From Pseudomonas kitaguniensis (GTDB taxonomy: Bacteria > Pseudomonadota > Gammaproteobacteria > Pseudomonadales > Pseudomonadaceae), in contig NZ_VUAZ01000036.1 of the NCBI RefSeq assembly GCF_009296165.1, positions 1-64,000 on the forward strand: a stretch of 64,000 bases of DNA, in the 5' to 3' direction. Shown piece after piece: positions 20,123 to 30,265 of this stretch. The position numbers and the translations under genes were made by a program. A model generated the notes under the pieces. That model did not search any database and was not told where the DNA came from. It saw only the letters and a list, made by a program, of their open reading frames with translations. Within the stretch, counting starts at the first letter, position 1, and every line of letters begins with the position of its first letter.

Positions 20123-21103
20123 ATGACACGTCATACAAACCCCGCTTCGCCAACCAAGCTTCACAGCCCATCCCGCGCCTGGCGTGCGATGGCTGCGATG
20201 CTGTTCAGCGTATTGCTGGCACCGACCGCCGCATTCGCTGACGCTGCTGCCCCAGCCGCTCCGGCTGCTGCCGAGCAGACCACAGCCACCCCGGCTGCAC
20301 CCGCCGCGGCGCCAGCCGCCACCGACCCGGCGCAGGCCGCCAGCCCGGCCGTTGCCGACGAGTCCGGGGCTGTACTGGAAGAAGACAACACACTGGGCAT
20401 GGCCCATGACCTGTCGCCGTGGGGCATGTACCAGAATGCTGACGTGGTGGTGAAAGCCGTGATGATCGGCCTGGCCATTGCCTCGATCATTACCTGGACC
20501 ATCTGGATCGCCAAGGGCTTCGAGCTGCTGGGCGCCAAGCGTCGTCTGCGCACTGAAATCGTCCACCTGAAAAAAGCCACCACCCTCAAGGAAGCCAGCG
20601 ACACCGCAACCAAAAAGGGCACCCTGGCCCACACGCTGGTGCAGGACGCGCTGGAAGAAATGCGCCTGTCGGCCAACGCCCGCGAAAAAGAAGGCATCAA
20701 GGAGCGCGTGGCCTTCCGCCTGGAGCGCCTGGTGGCCGCCTGCGGACGTAACATGAGCAGCGGCACCGGCGTGCTGGCTACCATCGGCTCTACCGCGCCG
20801 TTCGTCGGCCTATTCGGCACCGTGTGGGGCATCATGAACAGCTTTATCGGCATTGCCAAAACCCAGACAACCAACCTCGCCGTGGTTGCCCCCGGCATCG
20901 CCGAAGCATTGTTGGCAACCGCCCTGGGCCTGGTTGCGGCGATTCCTGCGGTGGTGATCTACAACGTCTTCGCCCGTTCGATTGCCGGCTACAAGGCCCA
21001 GGTATCGGACGCGTCGGCAGAAGTCCTGCTGCTGGTCAGCCGCGACCTCGATCACCTGCCTACCGAGCGCAGCTCGCAACCGCACATGGTGAAAGTGGGG
21101 TAA
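20123..21103 (+). CDS. exbB: TonB-system proton channel subunit ExbB
   Basis: This 326-residue inner-membrane protein couples the proton gradient to TonB. An N-terminal signal-like segment (about 21-40) is followed by an Ala/Pro-rich linker (40-75), typical of long pseudomonad ExbB. Three membrane segments follow at about 110-130, 215-235 and 260-280. The MotA/TolQ/ExbB signature is GSTAPFVGLFGTVWGIM, followed by GIAEALLATALGLVAAIPAV. It begins the exbB-exbD-tonB operon. Confidence 0.95.
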   Translation: MTRHTNPASPTKLHSPSRAWRAMAAMLFSVLLAPTAAFADAAAPAAPAAAEQTTATPAAPAAAPAATDPAQAASPAVADESGAVLEEDNTLGMAHDLSPWGMYQNADVVVKAVMIGLAIASIITWTIWIAKGFELLGAKRRLRTEIVHLKKATTLKEASDTATKKGTLAHTLVQDALEEMRLSANAREKEGIKERVAFRLERLVAACGRNMSSGTGVLATIGSTAPFVGLFGTVWGIMNSFIGIAKTQTTNLAVVAPGIAEALLATALGLVAAIPAVVIYNVFARSIAGYKAQVSDASAEVLLLVSRDLDHLPTERSSQPHMVKVG

Positions 21104-21109
21104 TCGGCC

Positions 21110-21535
21110 ATGGGCCTGCATTTGAATCAAGGCGACGATGAACTCGTCGAGAACCACGAAATCAACGTCACTCCCTTTATCGACGTGATGCTGGTGCTGC
21201 TGATCATCTTTATGGTGGCGGCGCCGTTGGCTACCGTGGACATCAAGGTCGACCTGCCCGCGTCCAGCGCCAAGCCTGCACCGCGGCCGGAGAAACCGAT
21301 TTTCCTCAGCGTCAAGGCGGACCAACGCCTGTTCCTGGGCGAAGAAGAAGTCAAAGCTGAAACCCTGGGCCCGGTGCTCGACGCCAAGACCCAAGGCAAG
21401 AAAGATACGACCATCTTCTTCCAGGCCGACAAGGGCGTGGACTACGGCGACCTGATGAGTGTGATGGATGCCCTGCGCGCGGCCGGCTACCTCAAGGTAG
21501 GCCTGGTTGGGCTTGAGACGGCAGCCAAGAAATGA
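21110..21535 (+). CDS. exbD: TonB-system subunit ExbD
   Basis: This 141-residue protein has one N-terminal membrane segment, INVTPFIDVMLVLLIIFMVA, whose aspartate is the proton-carrying residue in ExbD/TolR proteins. The rest is a periplasmic domain. It begins six bases after exbB and its stop overlaps the tonB ATG by four bases, showing tight translational linkage. Confidence 0.95.
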   Translation: MGLHLNQGDDELVENHEINVTPFIDVMLVLLIIFMVAAPLATVDIKVDLPASSAKPAPRPEKPIFLSVKADQRLFLGEEEVKAETLGPVLDAKTQGKKDTTIFFQADKGVDYGDLMSVMDALRAAGYLKVGLVGLETAAKK

Positions 21536-22281
21536 TCACGACGCGCCACAAACTGACGCGTTATGGCACCAGCCTTGCCGTCGTGCTGGGCGTGCATGCC
21601 GTCGCGATTATCATCGCGCTCCAATGGTCCGCGCCGCGCCCGGTGACGTTGCCGCCCGCCGCTATGGTCATCGACCTGGCGCCGATGCCGGCGCCGCCAC
21701 CGCCGGCACCGCCCAAGGTGGTCACGCCGCCGCAGCCGCCTGCACCGGTAGAAGAGTTGCCGTTGCCGAAACTGGCCGAGGCGCCCAAGCCAACGATCCA
21801 GGTGCCCAAGCCGGTCAAGCCCAAGCCCAAACCTCAGCCGCCCAAGCCTGTGGAAAAAAAGCCCGAGCCGCCCAAGGAGAAACCTTCCGAGCAGCCGCCG
21901 AGCGAAACGCCACCGACCAAAACGCCTGCGGAAAAATCTGCCCAGCCGGTTCCTGGCCCATCGCCACAGCAATTGGCCGCCAAGGCTTCCTGGCAAGGCG
22001 AGCTACTGGCGCACTTGCAGAAATACAAGAAGTACCCGCCAAGCGCCCAGCGCAGTGGCAAGGAAGGCTTGAACCGCCTGCGTTTTGTGGTGGACGGTGA
22101 AGGCAACGTGCTGTCCTACGAATTGGTCGGCCGCTCCGGCAATGCCGACCTGGACCGCGCAACGCTGGACATGATCCGTCGCGCCCAGCCACTGCCCAAG
22201 CCTCCGGCCGACATGTTGACCGGCGGCAGCGTCGAAATCGTTGCGCCGTTCGTTTACAACATCCAGAAGCCTCGCCGGTAG
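21532..22281 (+). CDS. tonB: Energy transducer TonB
   Basis: This 249-residue protein has one N-terminal membrane anchor (about 14-30), a long Pro/Lys/Glu-rich periplasm-spanning stretch (about 45-150) and a C-terminal TonB domain. The last includes YPPSAQRSGKEGLNRLRFVVDG and LDRATLDMIRRAQPLPKPP. It transfers energy from ExbBD to outer-membrane receptors for siderophores, haem and similar ligands. Confidence 0.94.
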   Translation: MITTRHKLTRYGTSLAVVLGVHAVAIIIALQWSAPRPVTLPPAAMVIDLAPMPAPPPPAPPKVVTPPQPPAPVEELPLPKLAEAPKPTIQVPKPVKPKPKPQPPKPVEKKPEPPKEKPSEQPPSETPPTKTPAEKSAQPVPGPSPQQLAAKASWQGELLAHLQKYKKYPPSAQRSGKEGLNRLRFVVDGEGNVLSYELVGRSGNADLDRATLDMIRRAQPLPKPPADMLTGGSVEIVAPFVYNIQKPRR

Positions 22282-22285
22282 CATG

Positions 22286-22309
22286 TGGGAGGGGGCTTGC
22301 TCCCTCCCA
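22286..22309. repeat. REP-type hairpin after tonB
   Basis: TGGGAGGG and CCCTCCCA enclose GGCTTGCT just after tonB. It belongs to the GGAGGGGGCTTGCTCCC repeat type seen again at 33885 and 39873 and may help end the transcript. Confidence 0.65.
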
Positions 22310-22429
22310 TACTGGATTTGATTGCCTCAAAAAATTACACCCCCCGCTCAATCCACAGCAAAGTTCTGATAACGTGCGTCTATCGATTGCAGCCGGTATG
22401 CTTGGCCCGCAACTTCATGGACGCCCGCT

Positions 22430-23350
22430 ATGACTCTTACAGAATTACGCTACATCGTGACCCTCGCCCAAGAACAGCACTTCGGCCACGCGGCCGAGCG
22501 TTGCCACGTCAGCCAGCCGACGCTGTCGGTGGGTGTGAAAAAGCTTGAAGACGAACTCGGTGTGCTGATTTTCGAGCGCAGCAAGAGCGCCGTGCGCCTC
22601 ACGCCGGTAGGCGAAGGTATTGTTGCGCAGGCCCAAAAGGTCCTGGAACAAGCGCAAAGCATTCGCGAGCTGGCCCAAGCCGGCAAAAACCAGCTGACCG
22701 CACCGCTGAAGGTCGGCGCCATCTACACCGTTGGCCCGTATCTGTTCCCGCACCTGATTCCGCAACTGCACCGCGTCGCGCCGCAGATGCCGCTGTACAT
22801 CGAAGAAAACTTCACTCACGTACTGCGCGACAAACTGCGCAACGGTGAGCTGGACGCGGTGATCATCGCGCTGCCGTTCCAGGAGGCGGACGTGTTGACC
22901 CTGCCGCTCTACGACGAGCCGTTTTACGTGCTGATGCCAGCCTCCCACCCGTGGACGCAAAAAGACACCATCGACGCCGCCTTGCTCAACGACAAGAGCC
23001 TGCTGCTGCTCGGCGAAGGTCACTGTTTCCGCGACCAGGTACTGGAAGCCTGCCCGACGCTGACCAAGGGTAATGACGGCGCCAAACACACCACCGTCGA
23101 ATCCAGCTCTCTGGAAACCATTCGCCACATGGTGGCGTCCGGCCTGGGTATTTCGATTCTGCCGCTGTCGGCGGTGGACAGCCATCACTATGCCCCTGGC
23201 GTGATCGCCGTGCGCCCACTGACGCCGCCGGTGCCGTTCCGCACCGTGGCGATTGCCTGGCGTGCGAGTTTCCCTCGGCCGAAAGCCATTGAGATTCTCG
23301 CCGACTCGATCCGCCTGTGCTCGGTGGCCAAACCGCCTGCCGCGAGCTAA
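22430..23350 (+). CDS. oxyR: Hydrogen peroxide-sensing LysR-type regulator OxyR
   Basis: This 306-residue regulator has an N-terminal winged helix (about 1-60, MTLTELRYIVTLAQEQHFG) and a substrate-binding-like sensor domain. The redox pair is present at the expected places: Cys199 in GEGHCFRDQ and Cys208 in LEACPTL form the peroxide-induced disulfide. It activates antioxidant genes such as katB and ahpCF in pseudomonads. recG follows after 25 bases, the arrangement known from P. aeruginosa oxyR-recG. Confidence 0.95.
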   Translation: MTLTELRYIVTLAQEQHFGHAAERCHVSQPTLSVGVKKLEDELGVLIFERSKSAVRLTPVGEGIVAQAQKVLEQAQSIRELAQAGKNQLTAPLKVGAIYTVGPYLFPHLIPQLHRVAPQMPLYIEENFTHVLRDKLRNGELDAVIIALPFQEADVLTLPLYDEPFYVLMPASHPWTQKDTIDAALLNDKSLLLLGEGHCFRDQVLEACPTLTKGNDGAKHTTVESSSLETIRHMVASGLGISILPLSAVDSHHYAPGVIAVRPLTPPVPFRTVAIAWRASFPRPKAIEILADSIRLCSVAKPPAAS

Positions 23351-23375
23351 GTGCCTGTATGACTGAGCGACTGTA

Positions 23376-25450
23376 ATGACCGAGTTGTCGCAGGTGTCGG
23401 TGACCGCACTCAAGGGTGTCGGTGAAGCCATGGCCGAAAAGCTCGCCAAGGTGGGCCTGGAGAACCTCCAGGACGTGCTGTTCCACCTGCCCCTGCGCTA
23501 TCAGGACCGCACGCGTGTGGTGCCCATCGGCCACTTGCGGCCTGGGCAAGATGCGGTGGTTGAAGGCACCGTCAGTGGTGCCGACGTGGTGATGGGCAAG
23601 CGCCGCAGTTTGGTCGTGCGCCTGCAGGACGGCACCGGCGGCTTGAGCCTGCGCTTCTACCATTTCAGCAACGCGCAGAAGGACGGCCTCAAGCGCGGCA
23701 CCCGCGTGCGCTGCTACGGTGAAGCGCGGCCGGGTGCCTCGGGGCTGGAAATCTACCACCCGGAATACCGCGCCATTACCGGCGACGAGCCGCCGCCGGT
23801 GGACACCACGCTCACGCCGATCTACCCGCTGACCGAAGGCCTGACCCAACAACGCTTGCGCCAGCTGTGCATGCAGACCCTGGCCATGCTCGGCCCAAAA
23901 AGCCTGCCCGACTGGCTGCCACTGGAGCTGGCGCGCGACTACCAACTGGCGCCACTGGACGATGCGATTCGCTACTTGCATCACCCACCCGCCGACGCCG
24001 ATGTCGACGAGCTGGCCTTGGGGCACCACTGGGCGCAACACCGCCTGGCCTTTGAAGAACTGCTGACCCATCAACTCTCCCAACAGCGCCTGCGCGAGAG
24101 CATGCGCTCGCTGCGCGCGCCAGCAATGCCCAAGGCCAAGCGCTTGCCTGCGCAATACCTGGCTAACCTCGGGTTTGCGCCGACGGGCGCGCAAGTGCGC
24201 GTCGGCAATGAAATCGCCTACGACCTGAGCCAGCACGAACCCATGCTGCGGCTGATTCAGGGCGACGTGGGCGCGGGTAAAACTGTAGTCGCCGCCCTCG
24301 CCGCCTTGCAGGCTCTGGAAGCCGGTTACCAAGTGGCGCTGATGGCACCGACCGAGATTCTCGCCGAGCAACATTTCATCACCTTCAAGCGCTGGCTCGA
24401 ACCGCTGGGCCTGGAAGTGGCGTGGCTGGCGGGTAAGCTCAAGGGCAAGGTTCGCGCGTCGGCACTCGAGCAAATCGCGGGCGGCGCACCGATGGTGGTG
24501 GGCACCCACGCGCTGTTTCAGGACGAAGTGAAGTTCAAGAACCTGGCCCTGGTGATTATCGACGAACAACACCGTTTCGGCGTGCAACAGCGCCTGGCAC
24601 TGCGCCAGAAAGGTGTGGGCGGCCGCATGAACCCGCACCAGTTGATCATGACCGCCACACCGATTCCGCGCACCCTGGCGATGAGCGCCTACGCCGACCT
24701 CGACACCTCGATCCTCGATGAGCTGCCGCCTGGGCGTACGCCGGTCAACACTGTGCTGGTGACCGACACCCGGCGCGTGGAAGTGATCGAACGCGTGCGT
24801 GGCGCGTGTGCCGAAGGCCGTCAGGCGTACTGGGTATGCACGCTGATTGAAGAGTCCGAAGAGCTGACCTGCCAAGCCGCAGAGACCACTTACGAAGACC
24901 TCACCAGTGCCTTAGGCGAGCTCAAGGTTGGGCTGATTCATGGGCGCATGAAGCCTGCAGAAAAAGCCGCGGTGATGGCCGAATTCAAGGCCGGTAACCT
25001 GCAATTGCTGGTGGCCACCACGGTGATCGAAGTCGGTGTGGATGTGCCCAACGCCAGCTTGATGATCATCGAAAACCCCGAGCGCCTGGGCCTCGCCCAA
25101 CTCCACCAACTACGCGGCCGCGTTGGCCGCGGCAGCGCCGCCAGCCACTGCGTGCTGCTCTACCACCCGCCGCTGTCACAGATCGGGCGCCAACGTTTGG
25201 GCATCATGCGCGAAACCAACGATGGTTTTGTCATCGCCGAAAAAGACCTTGAACTGCGCGGCCCCGGCGAAATGCTCGGCACCCGTCAGACCGGCCTGCT
25301 GCAATTTAAAGTCGCCGACCTGATGCGCGATGCTGACTTGTTGCCTGCCGTGCGCGACGCGGCGAAGCGCTGCTTGAACGCTGGCCGGATCACGTCAGCC
25401 CGTTGCTGGACCGCTGGCTACGGCATGGGCAGCAATACGGCCAAGTGTGA
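23376..25450 (+). CDS. recG: ATP-dependent DNA helicase RecG, frameshifted near the C-terminus
   Basis: RecG remodels stalled forks and branched recombination intermediates. The N-terminal wedge domain (about 1-150) is followed by helicase motifs GDVGAGKT (Walker A), VIIDEQHRFG (motif II), MTATPIPRTLAM and QLRGRVGRG. At 25365-25366 one base is missing (GCGAAGCG), after which the expected ALLERWPDHVSPLLDRWL tail is in another frame and stops at TGA 25448-25450. Restoring the base gives 691 residues, the family length. The uncorrected frame instead runs to 25457. Confidence 0.93.
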
Positions 25451-25586
25451 CGCCTGAGGTTTGCGCGCGTACGCTGCGCGCGCCTGCGGCGCTTAGACGC
25501 CAACCACGTCACAAACCACAGTTAGTCGACCAACATCGGTAGCAAGCTGGTTATACTTCTGTGACTGTACGAAATTGGATCAGGCC

Positions 25587-26987
25587 ATGTCAGAAGTAGC
25601 CCTCGCCACAGCCCCACTGACCGCCCCGTCGGTCATTCAGGCTCTGCTCGCAAAGCTCGCCATCCCTTACACGGAAGTTGCCGAACATGCTGGCCTGAAT
25701 CCCGCACGAAAGGTCCAGGCAGTGCTGCTGGAAGATGCCGTGGGCGCGCTCATGGTGCTGTTCCCGCAGAGCCAATTGCTCGACCTCAACCGTCTCGCCG
25801 AACTCACGGGTCGCCGCCTCACAGCGGTGTCGCCGGAGCGTGTCGAGCGCATGCTCGGCAAACATGAGCTGAGCCTGCTGCCAGGCCTGCCGGCGATGAC
25901 CAGTTCGCCGTGCCTGTACGAGGGCAGCCTGCTGAGCGAGCCGAGCTTGCTGGTGCATTCGGGCGAAGCCGGTGTGCTGCTGGAGATCGCCAGCGACGAC
26001 TTCAAGACGATGTTGACCAAGGCCAGCGCCGGGCACTTCGGCGAGCCTTTGAGCAACATTCGGCCCAACCTCGACCGCCCCAACGATGACCGCGAGGAAA
26101 TCACCCAGGCGATGCAGGCGTTTACCGCGCGCCGAATCCAGCAACGCCTGGAAGCCACCATCGAGATTCCGCCGCTGGCCGACACCGCGCAGAAGATCAT
26201 CAAGCTGCGCGTCGACCCCAACGCCACCATTGATGACATCACCGGCGTGGTCGAAACCGACCCGGCCCTGGCTGCCCAAGTGGTCAGTTGGGCCGCGTCG
26301 CCGTATTACGCCTCGCCGGGCAAAATTCGTTCAGTGGAAGACGCCATCGTGCGCGTGCTGGGCTTTGACCTTGTGATCAACCTCGCTCTGGGCCTGGCCT
26401 TGGGCAAAACCTTGAGCCTGCCTAAAGACAACCCGCATCAGGCCACACCGTACTGGCACCAGTCGATCTACACCGCGGCGGTGATCGAGGGCCTGACCCG
26501 CGCCATGCCGCGCGCCCAGCGCCCGGAAGCTGGCCTGACGTATCTGGCCGGTTTGCTGCACAACTTCGGTTATCTGTTGCTGGCGCACGTGTTCCCGCCG
26601 CACTTCTCGCTGATCTGCCGTCACCTGGAGGTCAACCCGCACCTGTGCCACAGCTATGTCGAGCAGCATTTGCTAGGCATCAGCCGCGAGCAGATCGGCG
26701 CCTGGCTGATGCGCTACTGGGACATGCCGGACGAACTGTCCACCGCCCTGCGCTTCCAGCACGACCCGAACTACGACGGCCAATACGCCGAGTACCCGAA
26801 CCTGGTGTGCCTGGCCGTGCGCCTGCTGCGCAGCCGAGGTATCGGCTCGGGGCCGGTCGAGGCGATTCCGGATGCATTACTGGAGCGTCTGGGCTTGAGC
26901 CGCGAAAAGGCTGAAGCAGTGGTCGGCAAAGTGCTGGATGCCGAGGTGCTGTTGCGCGAGCTGGCATCGCAGTTCACGCAGGGTTAA
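25587..26987 (+). CDS. YbaK-like domain fused to HDOD domain
   Basis: This 466-residue protein has an N-terminal part (about 10-150) resembling YbaK/aminoacyl-tRNA deacylase-like domains and a C-terminal HDOD domain (about 180-400). The latter has PLADTAQKIIKLRVDPNATI, ETDPALAAQVVSWAASPYY and AGLLHNFGYLLLAHVF. HDOD proteins are output or scaffold modules in signalling; catalytic residues of true HD phosphodiesterases are incomplete here. The ATG at 25587 follows a TTG four codons upstream; RBS evidence is weak. Pathway unknown. Confidence 0.82.
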   Translation: MSEVALATAPLTAPSVIQALLAKLAIPYTEVAEHAGLNPARKVQAVLLEDAVGALMVLFPQSQLLDLNRLAELTGRRLTAVSPERVERMLGKHELSLLPGLPAMTSSPCLYEGSLLSEPSLLVHSGEAGVLLEIASDDFKTMLTKASAGHFGEPLSNIRPNLDRPNDDREEITQAMQAFTARRIQQRLEATIEIPPLADTAQKIIKLRVDPNATIDDITGVVETDPALAAQVVSWAASPYYASPGKIRSVEDAIVRVLGFDLVINLALGLALGKTLSLPKDNPHQATPYWHQSIYTAAVIEGLTRAMPRAQRPEAGLTYLAGLLHNFGYLLLAHVFPPHFSLICRHLEVNPHLCHSYVEQHLLGISREQIGAWLMRYWDMPDELSTALRFQHDPNYDGQYAEYPNLVCLAVRLLRSRGIGSGPVEAIPDALLERLGLSREKAEAVVGKVLDAEVLLRELASQFTQG

Positions 26988-27026
26988 AAGCGCCATCGCA
27001 GCGCTGCGGTCTGACCGACCGTGGTG

Positions 27027-27090
27027 CCTGCATCGCGAGCAAGCCCGGCTCCCACATTGATCGCGTTCGCATGTGGAAGCGGGCGGGCCT
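27027..27090. repeat. Degenerate REP-type pair
   Basis: GCGAGCAAGCCCGGCTCCCAC is followed by a decayed inverted arm TGTGGAAGCGGGCGGG. The element lies between convergent genes. Confidence 0.6.
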
Positions 27091-27096
27091 GTGAAA

Positions 27097-27474
27097 TCAG
27101 CGTTTGTTTTTCTTCGGCTTCAAATACTTGGTCAAGCCCTGAAACCAGATCACCAGCGCCGGGTTGCCCTTGATCTGAATCGACTTGTCCTGAATGCCCG
27201 TCATGAACGCCAGTTGCTTGTTCTTGGCCTGCATCGTGGCGAAACCGTAGGCGGCATCTTTGAAGGCGATAGCAAAGGCCGGCGCTGGGTGAACACCTGA
27301 GCGGCTGGTGATGCGCTGGTCTTTGACGATGAAGTGACGGGCAACGTTGCCGTCAAGAGTCTGCAACTGGAACGCCAGGTCTTTGTCACCCAGCTGTTGC
27401 TGGAAAGCAGGGTTGGTACGGCTGGCTTTGCCCATCATCAGGCCCAGTACCCACAGCAAAAGACGAAATTTCAT
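27097..27474 (-). CDS. Conserved hypothetical protein, SCP2-like
   Basis: This 125-residue protein begins with a hydrophobic stretch MKFRLLLWVLGLMMGKAS. The remainder (FQLQTLDGNVARHFIVKDQRITS, then FAIAFKDAAYGFATM, then DKSIQIKGNPALVIWFQGL) resembles the beta-rich SCP2 sterol-carrier fold, which binds lipids. That is an inference from pattern, not a confirmed domain. The ATG at 27474 is chosen over an upstream frame that adds a basic tail with no signal. It is a single gene with no clear partner. Confidence 0.72.
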   Translation of the reverse strand: MKFRLLLWVLGLMMGKASRTNPAFQQQLGDKDLAFQLQTLDGNVARHFIVKDQRITSRSGVHPAPAFAIAFKDAAYGFATMQAKNKQLAFMTGIQDKSIQIKGNPALVIWFQGLTKYLKPKKNKR

Positions 27475-27610
27475 GCAAACGGCCTCGGTCTGATTATTAA
27501 GTGGCCGCGACAGTTTAACGATTTGCAGGTGGAACGCCACCGATCTTGCGCTTTAGCCGGAGATCGGCAGGCGTTTAACGCTTATAGCAACAAATCCCCC
27601 GCGCTTTAAA

Positions 27611-27655
27611 CAAAAAAATGGGCACCCGACCCAGCCGGCGTGCCCATTCTTTTTA
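27611..27655 (-). terminator. Terminator after the HU-like gene
   Basis: Minus-strand ATGGGCAC...GTGCCCAT stem followed by a T-run, 32 bases past the HU-like stop codon. Confidence 0.85.
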
Positions 27656-27686
27656 CCGCCCCTCCTCCCTTCGAGACGTACCGCTG

Positions 27687-27962
27687 TTACGGGTTGACGC
27701 TGTCTTTGAGCGACTTGCCCGGCTTGAACGCAACGGTGTTGCTGGCCTTGATTTTCACAGGTTCACCGGTTTGCGGGTTTTTGCCGGTACGGGCGCCGCG
27801 GTGGCGTTGCAGGAAGGTGCCGAAGCCAACCAGGGTGACGCTGTCCTTGCGATGCAGGGCGCCGGTGATTTCTTCGAGAACGGCATTGAGGACGCGGTTG
27901 GCCTGTTCCTTGGTGAGATCCGCTTTTTCAGCGATGGCGGCTGCGAGTTCTGGTTTACGCAT
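27687..27962 (-). CDS. HU-family DNA-binding protein
   Basis: This 91-residue histone-like nucleoid protein starts MRKPELAAAIAEKADLTKEQA and carries the DNA-binding arm GTFLQRHRGARTGKNPQTGEPVKI. It bends DNA and helps compact the nucleoid. It is one of several HU paralogues usual in Pseudomonas (the one next to the rubredoxin genes), so I do not assign hupA or hupB. Confidence 0.92.
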   Translation of the reverse strand: MRKPELAAAIAEKADLTKEQANRVLNAVLEEITGALHRKDSVTLVGFGTFLQRHRGARTGKNPQTGEPVKIKASNTVAFKPGKSLKDSVNP

Positions 27963-28153
27963 AAGTGAAGCCTCTTTGACGGTTTTTTGTTGTTATGTCC
28001 GTGCTGCTCTCTAACGGAGCAGCGCCCAAGGCGCCGCAGGCTCTACTCTGCGGCAGACGGGAGTGAGGATGGCATGCCCTCGGACGCCGCGCCAGTCTCG
28101 CGGCGACCTTTCTACCGGGAAAAACCGGGTTATTCCGACAGAACGACAGCTAT

Positions 28154-29302
28154 TTACGCCAGCAGCGGAGGAAGTTCTTTGTTCAAGGCCAGTTTTTCCA
28201 TCACGGCGCTGCCGGTCAGTGCATAACCCAGCAGGCGGCCACTCGCGTCGCGGCACAAGGCCTTGATGTCGGCGCCCTGCCCCTCAACGCTCCACACGCC
28301 TTCGGTGCCGCGTGGCGGTGGCGAAACCACCAGCGGGCAGACCGGGGTTTTCACGGTGATCGGCATCGGCCCGTAGCTGACGGCGGTAGCGTTGCCGGCC
28401 AGCGTCTGCGCCAGCGCGCGGGCGCAGCTCATCAGCGGCATCACGTAGAGCAGGTTCAGGCCGTCGACCTCGGCGCAGTCGCCCAAGGCGTAGATATTGG
28501 CGTGGGAGGTCTTGAGGTGGCGGTCCACCATGATCCCGCGATTGATTTGCAGGCCGGCGGCGGCGGCAAGATCGACACGCGGGCGCAGGCCGATAGCCGA
28601 GACCACCACATCGCAGTGGATCACTTCACCGTCCGACAGGTGCGCTTCCAGGCCGTCAGCGCTGCGCTGCAGGCGGTTAAGCACCGGCCCCAAGTGGAAA
28701 CGCGCACCCAGGCCTTCCAGCCCGGCTTTTACCGCCGCAGCCGCCGCCGGGTGCAGCAGCGTCGGCATGACTTGCTCGCACGGCGCTACCAGGTCGATTT
28801 CGTAACCACCGAGGATCAGGTCGTTGGCGAATTCGCAGCCGATCAGCCCGGCGCCGAGCACCAGCACGCGGCGTTTGCCGGCCACCGCGGCGCGAAAGCG
28901 CGCGTAGTCTTCAAGGTCGTTGATCGGGAACACCAGCTCGCCCGCATCGCCTTCGACCGGCACACGCACCGTCTCTGCGCCCCACGCCAGGATCAAGTCA
29001 CGGTAGGCCACGGCTTCTTCGCCGATCCACAGGCGCTTGTGGCCTGGGTCGATGCCGCTGATGCGAGTGTGCGTGCGCACTTCGGCCTTTAGCTGCTCGG
29101 CCATGGCGCCGGGTTCAGCCATGCTCAGGCCATCGGCCTGTTTGTTTTTGCCAAAGCCGGTGGAGAGCATGGGCTTGGAGTAGGAGCGCCCGTCATCCGC
29201 GGTGATCAGCAGCAATGGGGTCTCGCTGTCGAGCTTGCGAAACTCGCGGGCTACGTTGTAACCGGCCAATCCTGTGCCGATGATCACGACAGGTGCGTTC
29301 AT
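28154..29302 (-). CDS. rubB: Rubredoxin-NAD+ reductase
   Basis: This 382-residue FAD-dependent oxidoreductase passes electrons from NADH to rubredoxin. It has the N-terminal dinucleotide motif [12 protein letters not shown], a second NAD-binding motif [12 protein letters not shown] near the middle and the FAD block [12 protein letters not shown] near the C-terminus. It lies downstream of the rubredoxin gene on the same strand, 36 bases away, forming a redox pair. In pseudomonads this system is linked to alkane hydroxylation in some strains and to oxidative-stress responses. Confidence 0.94.
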   Translation of the reverse strand: MNAPVVIIGTGLAGYNVAREFRKLDSETPLLLITADDGRSYSKPMLSTGFGKNKQADGLSMAEPGAMAEQLKAEVRTHTRISGIDPGHKRLWIGEEAVAYRDLILAWGAETVRVPVEGDAGELVFPINDLEDYARFRAAVAGKRRVLVLGAGLIGCEFANDLILGGYEIDLVAPCEQVMPTLLHPAAAAAVKAGLEGLGARFHLGPVLNRLQRSADGLEAHLSDGEVIHCDVVVSAIGLRPRVDLAAAAGLQINRGIMVDRHLKTSHANIYALGDCAEVDGLNLLYVMPLMSCARALAQTLAGNATAVSYGPMPITVKTPVCPLVVSPPPRGTEGVWSVEGQGADIKALCRDASGRLLGYALTGSAVMEKLALNKELPPLLA

Positions 29303-29338
29303 TCCTTTCTCCTTGTAAGACGTTTCTTGATTCGACGA

Positions 29339-29506
29339 TCAGCCGATTTCGATCATTTCAAAATCCATTTTACCGACGCCGCAGTCCGGGCACAGCCAGT
29401 CTTCCGGGACGTCCTGCCACAGAGTGCCGGGGGCGATTCCGTCATCCGGCCAGCCGTCTTTTTCGTCGTAGATCAGGCCGCACACTACACATTGCCACTT
29501 CTTCAT
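29339..29506 (-). CDS. rubA: Rubredoxin
   Basis: This 55-residue iron protein has two CxxCG knuckles: Cys6/Cys9 in QCVVCG and Cys39/Cys42 in LCPDCG. They hold a single iron. Length and motifs are standard. The ATG at 29506 is used because the open frame upstream has no rubredoxin character. Only one rubredoxin is present here, whereas I recall two tandem copies in P. aeruginosa. It is co-directional with its reductase. Confidence 0.96.
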   Translation of the reverse strand: MKKWQCVVCGLIYDEKDGWPDDGIAPGTLWQDVPEDWLCPDCGVGKMDFEMIEIG

Positions 29507-29701
29507 TACTTGCTTCCTCAGGGTCCAGGCATCTTGGCCGACGGTCGATAGACCAACGTTGCCGCACGGCTCAGGGCGTTTTGTACTGATCGAGGCCGGC
29601 AGATGCAAGCGCGATCGACGCATGCGGCCAGTTTGGCCCGGCAAAAGCTCAGGATGCCATGGTAAGCTCGCCGCCTCTTTTGCTGCCAATACTGACTCAC
29701 C

Positions 29702-30265
29702 GTGTCGCACTCAATCGACCTTCCCGATGCTTGCCAATGGCTGACCCAACGCCTTCTGAGCCCTGCGCCTGCGCCCCTGACCCTCAATTGGTTGTTCGAC
29801 GAAGGCTCGCTGACACGGCGGCTGACGTGGCTGTCCAACGACGGTTTCAGCGTGACGCCGCTGTTCGAAGGCTGGCAGCCCCTGCGCGCGGATGAATGTG
29901 CCGCGCTGGGGCTGGCGCCGGCCACGGTCGGTTGGGTGCGCGAGGTGTACCTGCGTGGGCATGGCCAGCCTTGGGTGTTCGCCCGCAGCGTGGCGGCTCG
30001 CAGTGCCCTGCAGGGCGACGGCTTGCACATGGATGCGTTGGGCAGCCGCTCGTTGGGTGAATTGCTGTTCTGCGACCAGGCATTCGCGCGCCAGGCGATT
30101 GAAGTGTGCCATTACCCACGGCAATGGCTGCCGACTGCAGACCAGGTCGACGGCCTGTGGGCGCGCCGCTCGCGCTTTGATCGCGGGCCGTTGAGCGTGC
30201 TGGTCGCGGAAGTCTTCCTGCCGGGGTTTTGGCACGCGCTGCATGAACATCCGGAGAACCACTGA
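29702..30265 (+). CDS. ubiC: Chorismate pyruvate-lyase
   Basis: This 187-residue enzyme converts chorismate to 4-hydroxybenzoate and pyruvate, the first committed step of ubiquinone synthesis. Family blocks include [20 protein letters not shown] and LGELLFCDQ. It starts at a GTG (29702). Its TGA overlaps the ubiA ATG by one base, so the two are translationally coupled. Confidence 0.94.
   Translation: MSHSIDLPDACQWLTQRLLSPAPAPLTLNWLFDEGSLTRRLTWLSNDGFSVTPLFEGWQPLRADECAALGLAPATVGWVREVYLRGHGQPWVFARSVAARSALQGDGLHMDALGSRSLGELLFCDQAFARQAIEVCHYPRQWLPTADQVDGLWARRSRFDRGPLSVLVAEVFLPGFWHALHEHPENH

Noticed and set aside
22986..24875. A 629-codon minus-strand frame across oxyR and recG
   Set aside because: Shadow frame opposite two identified genes; it has no family motif.
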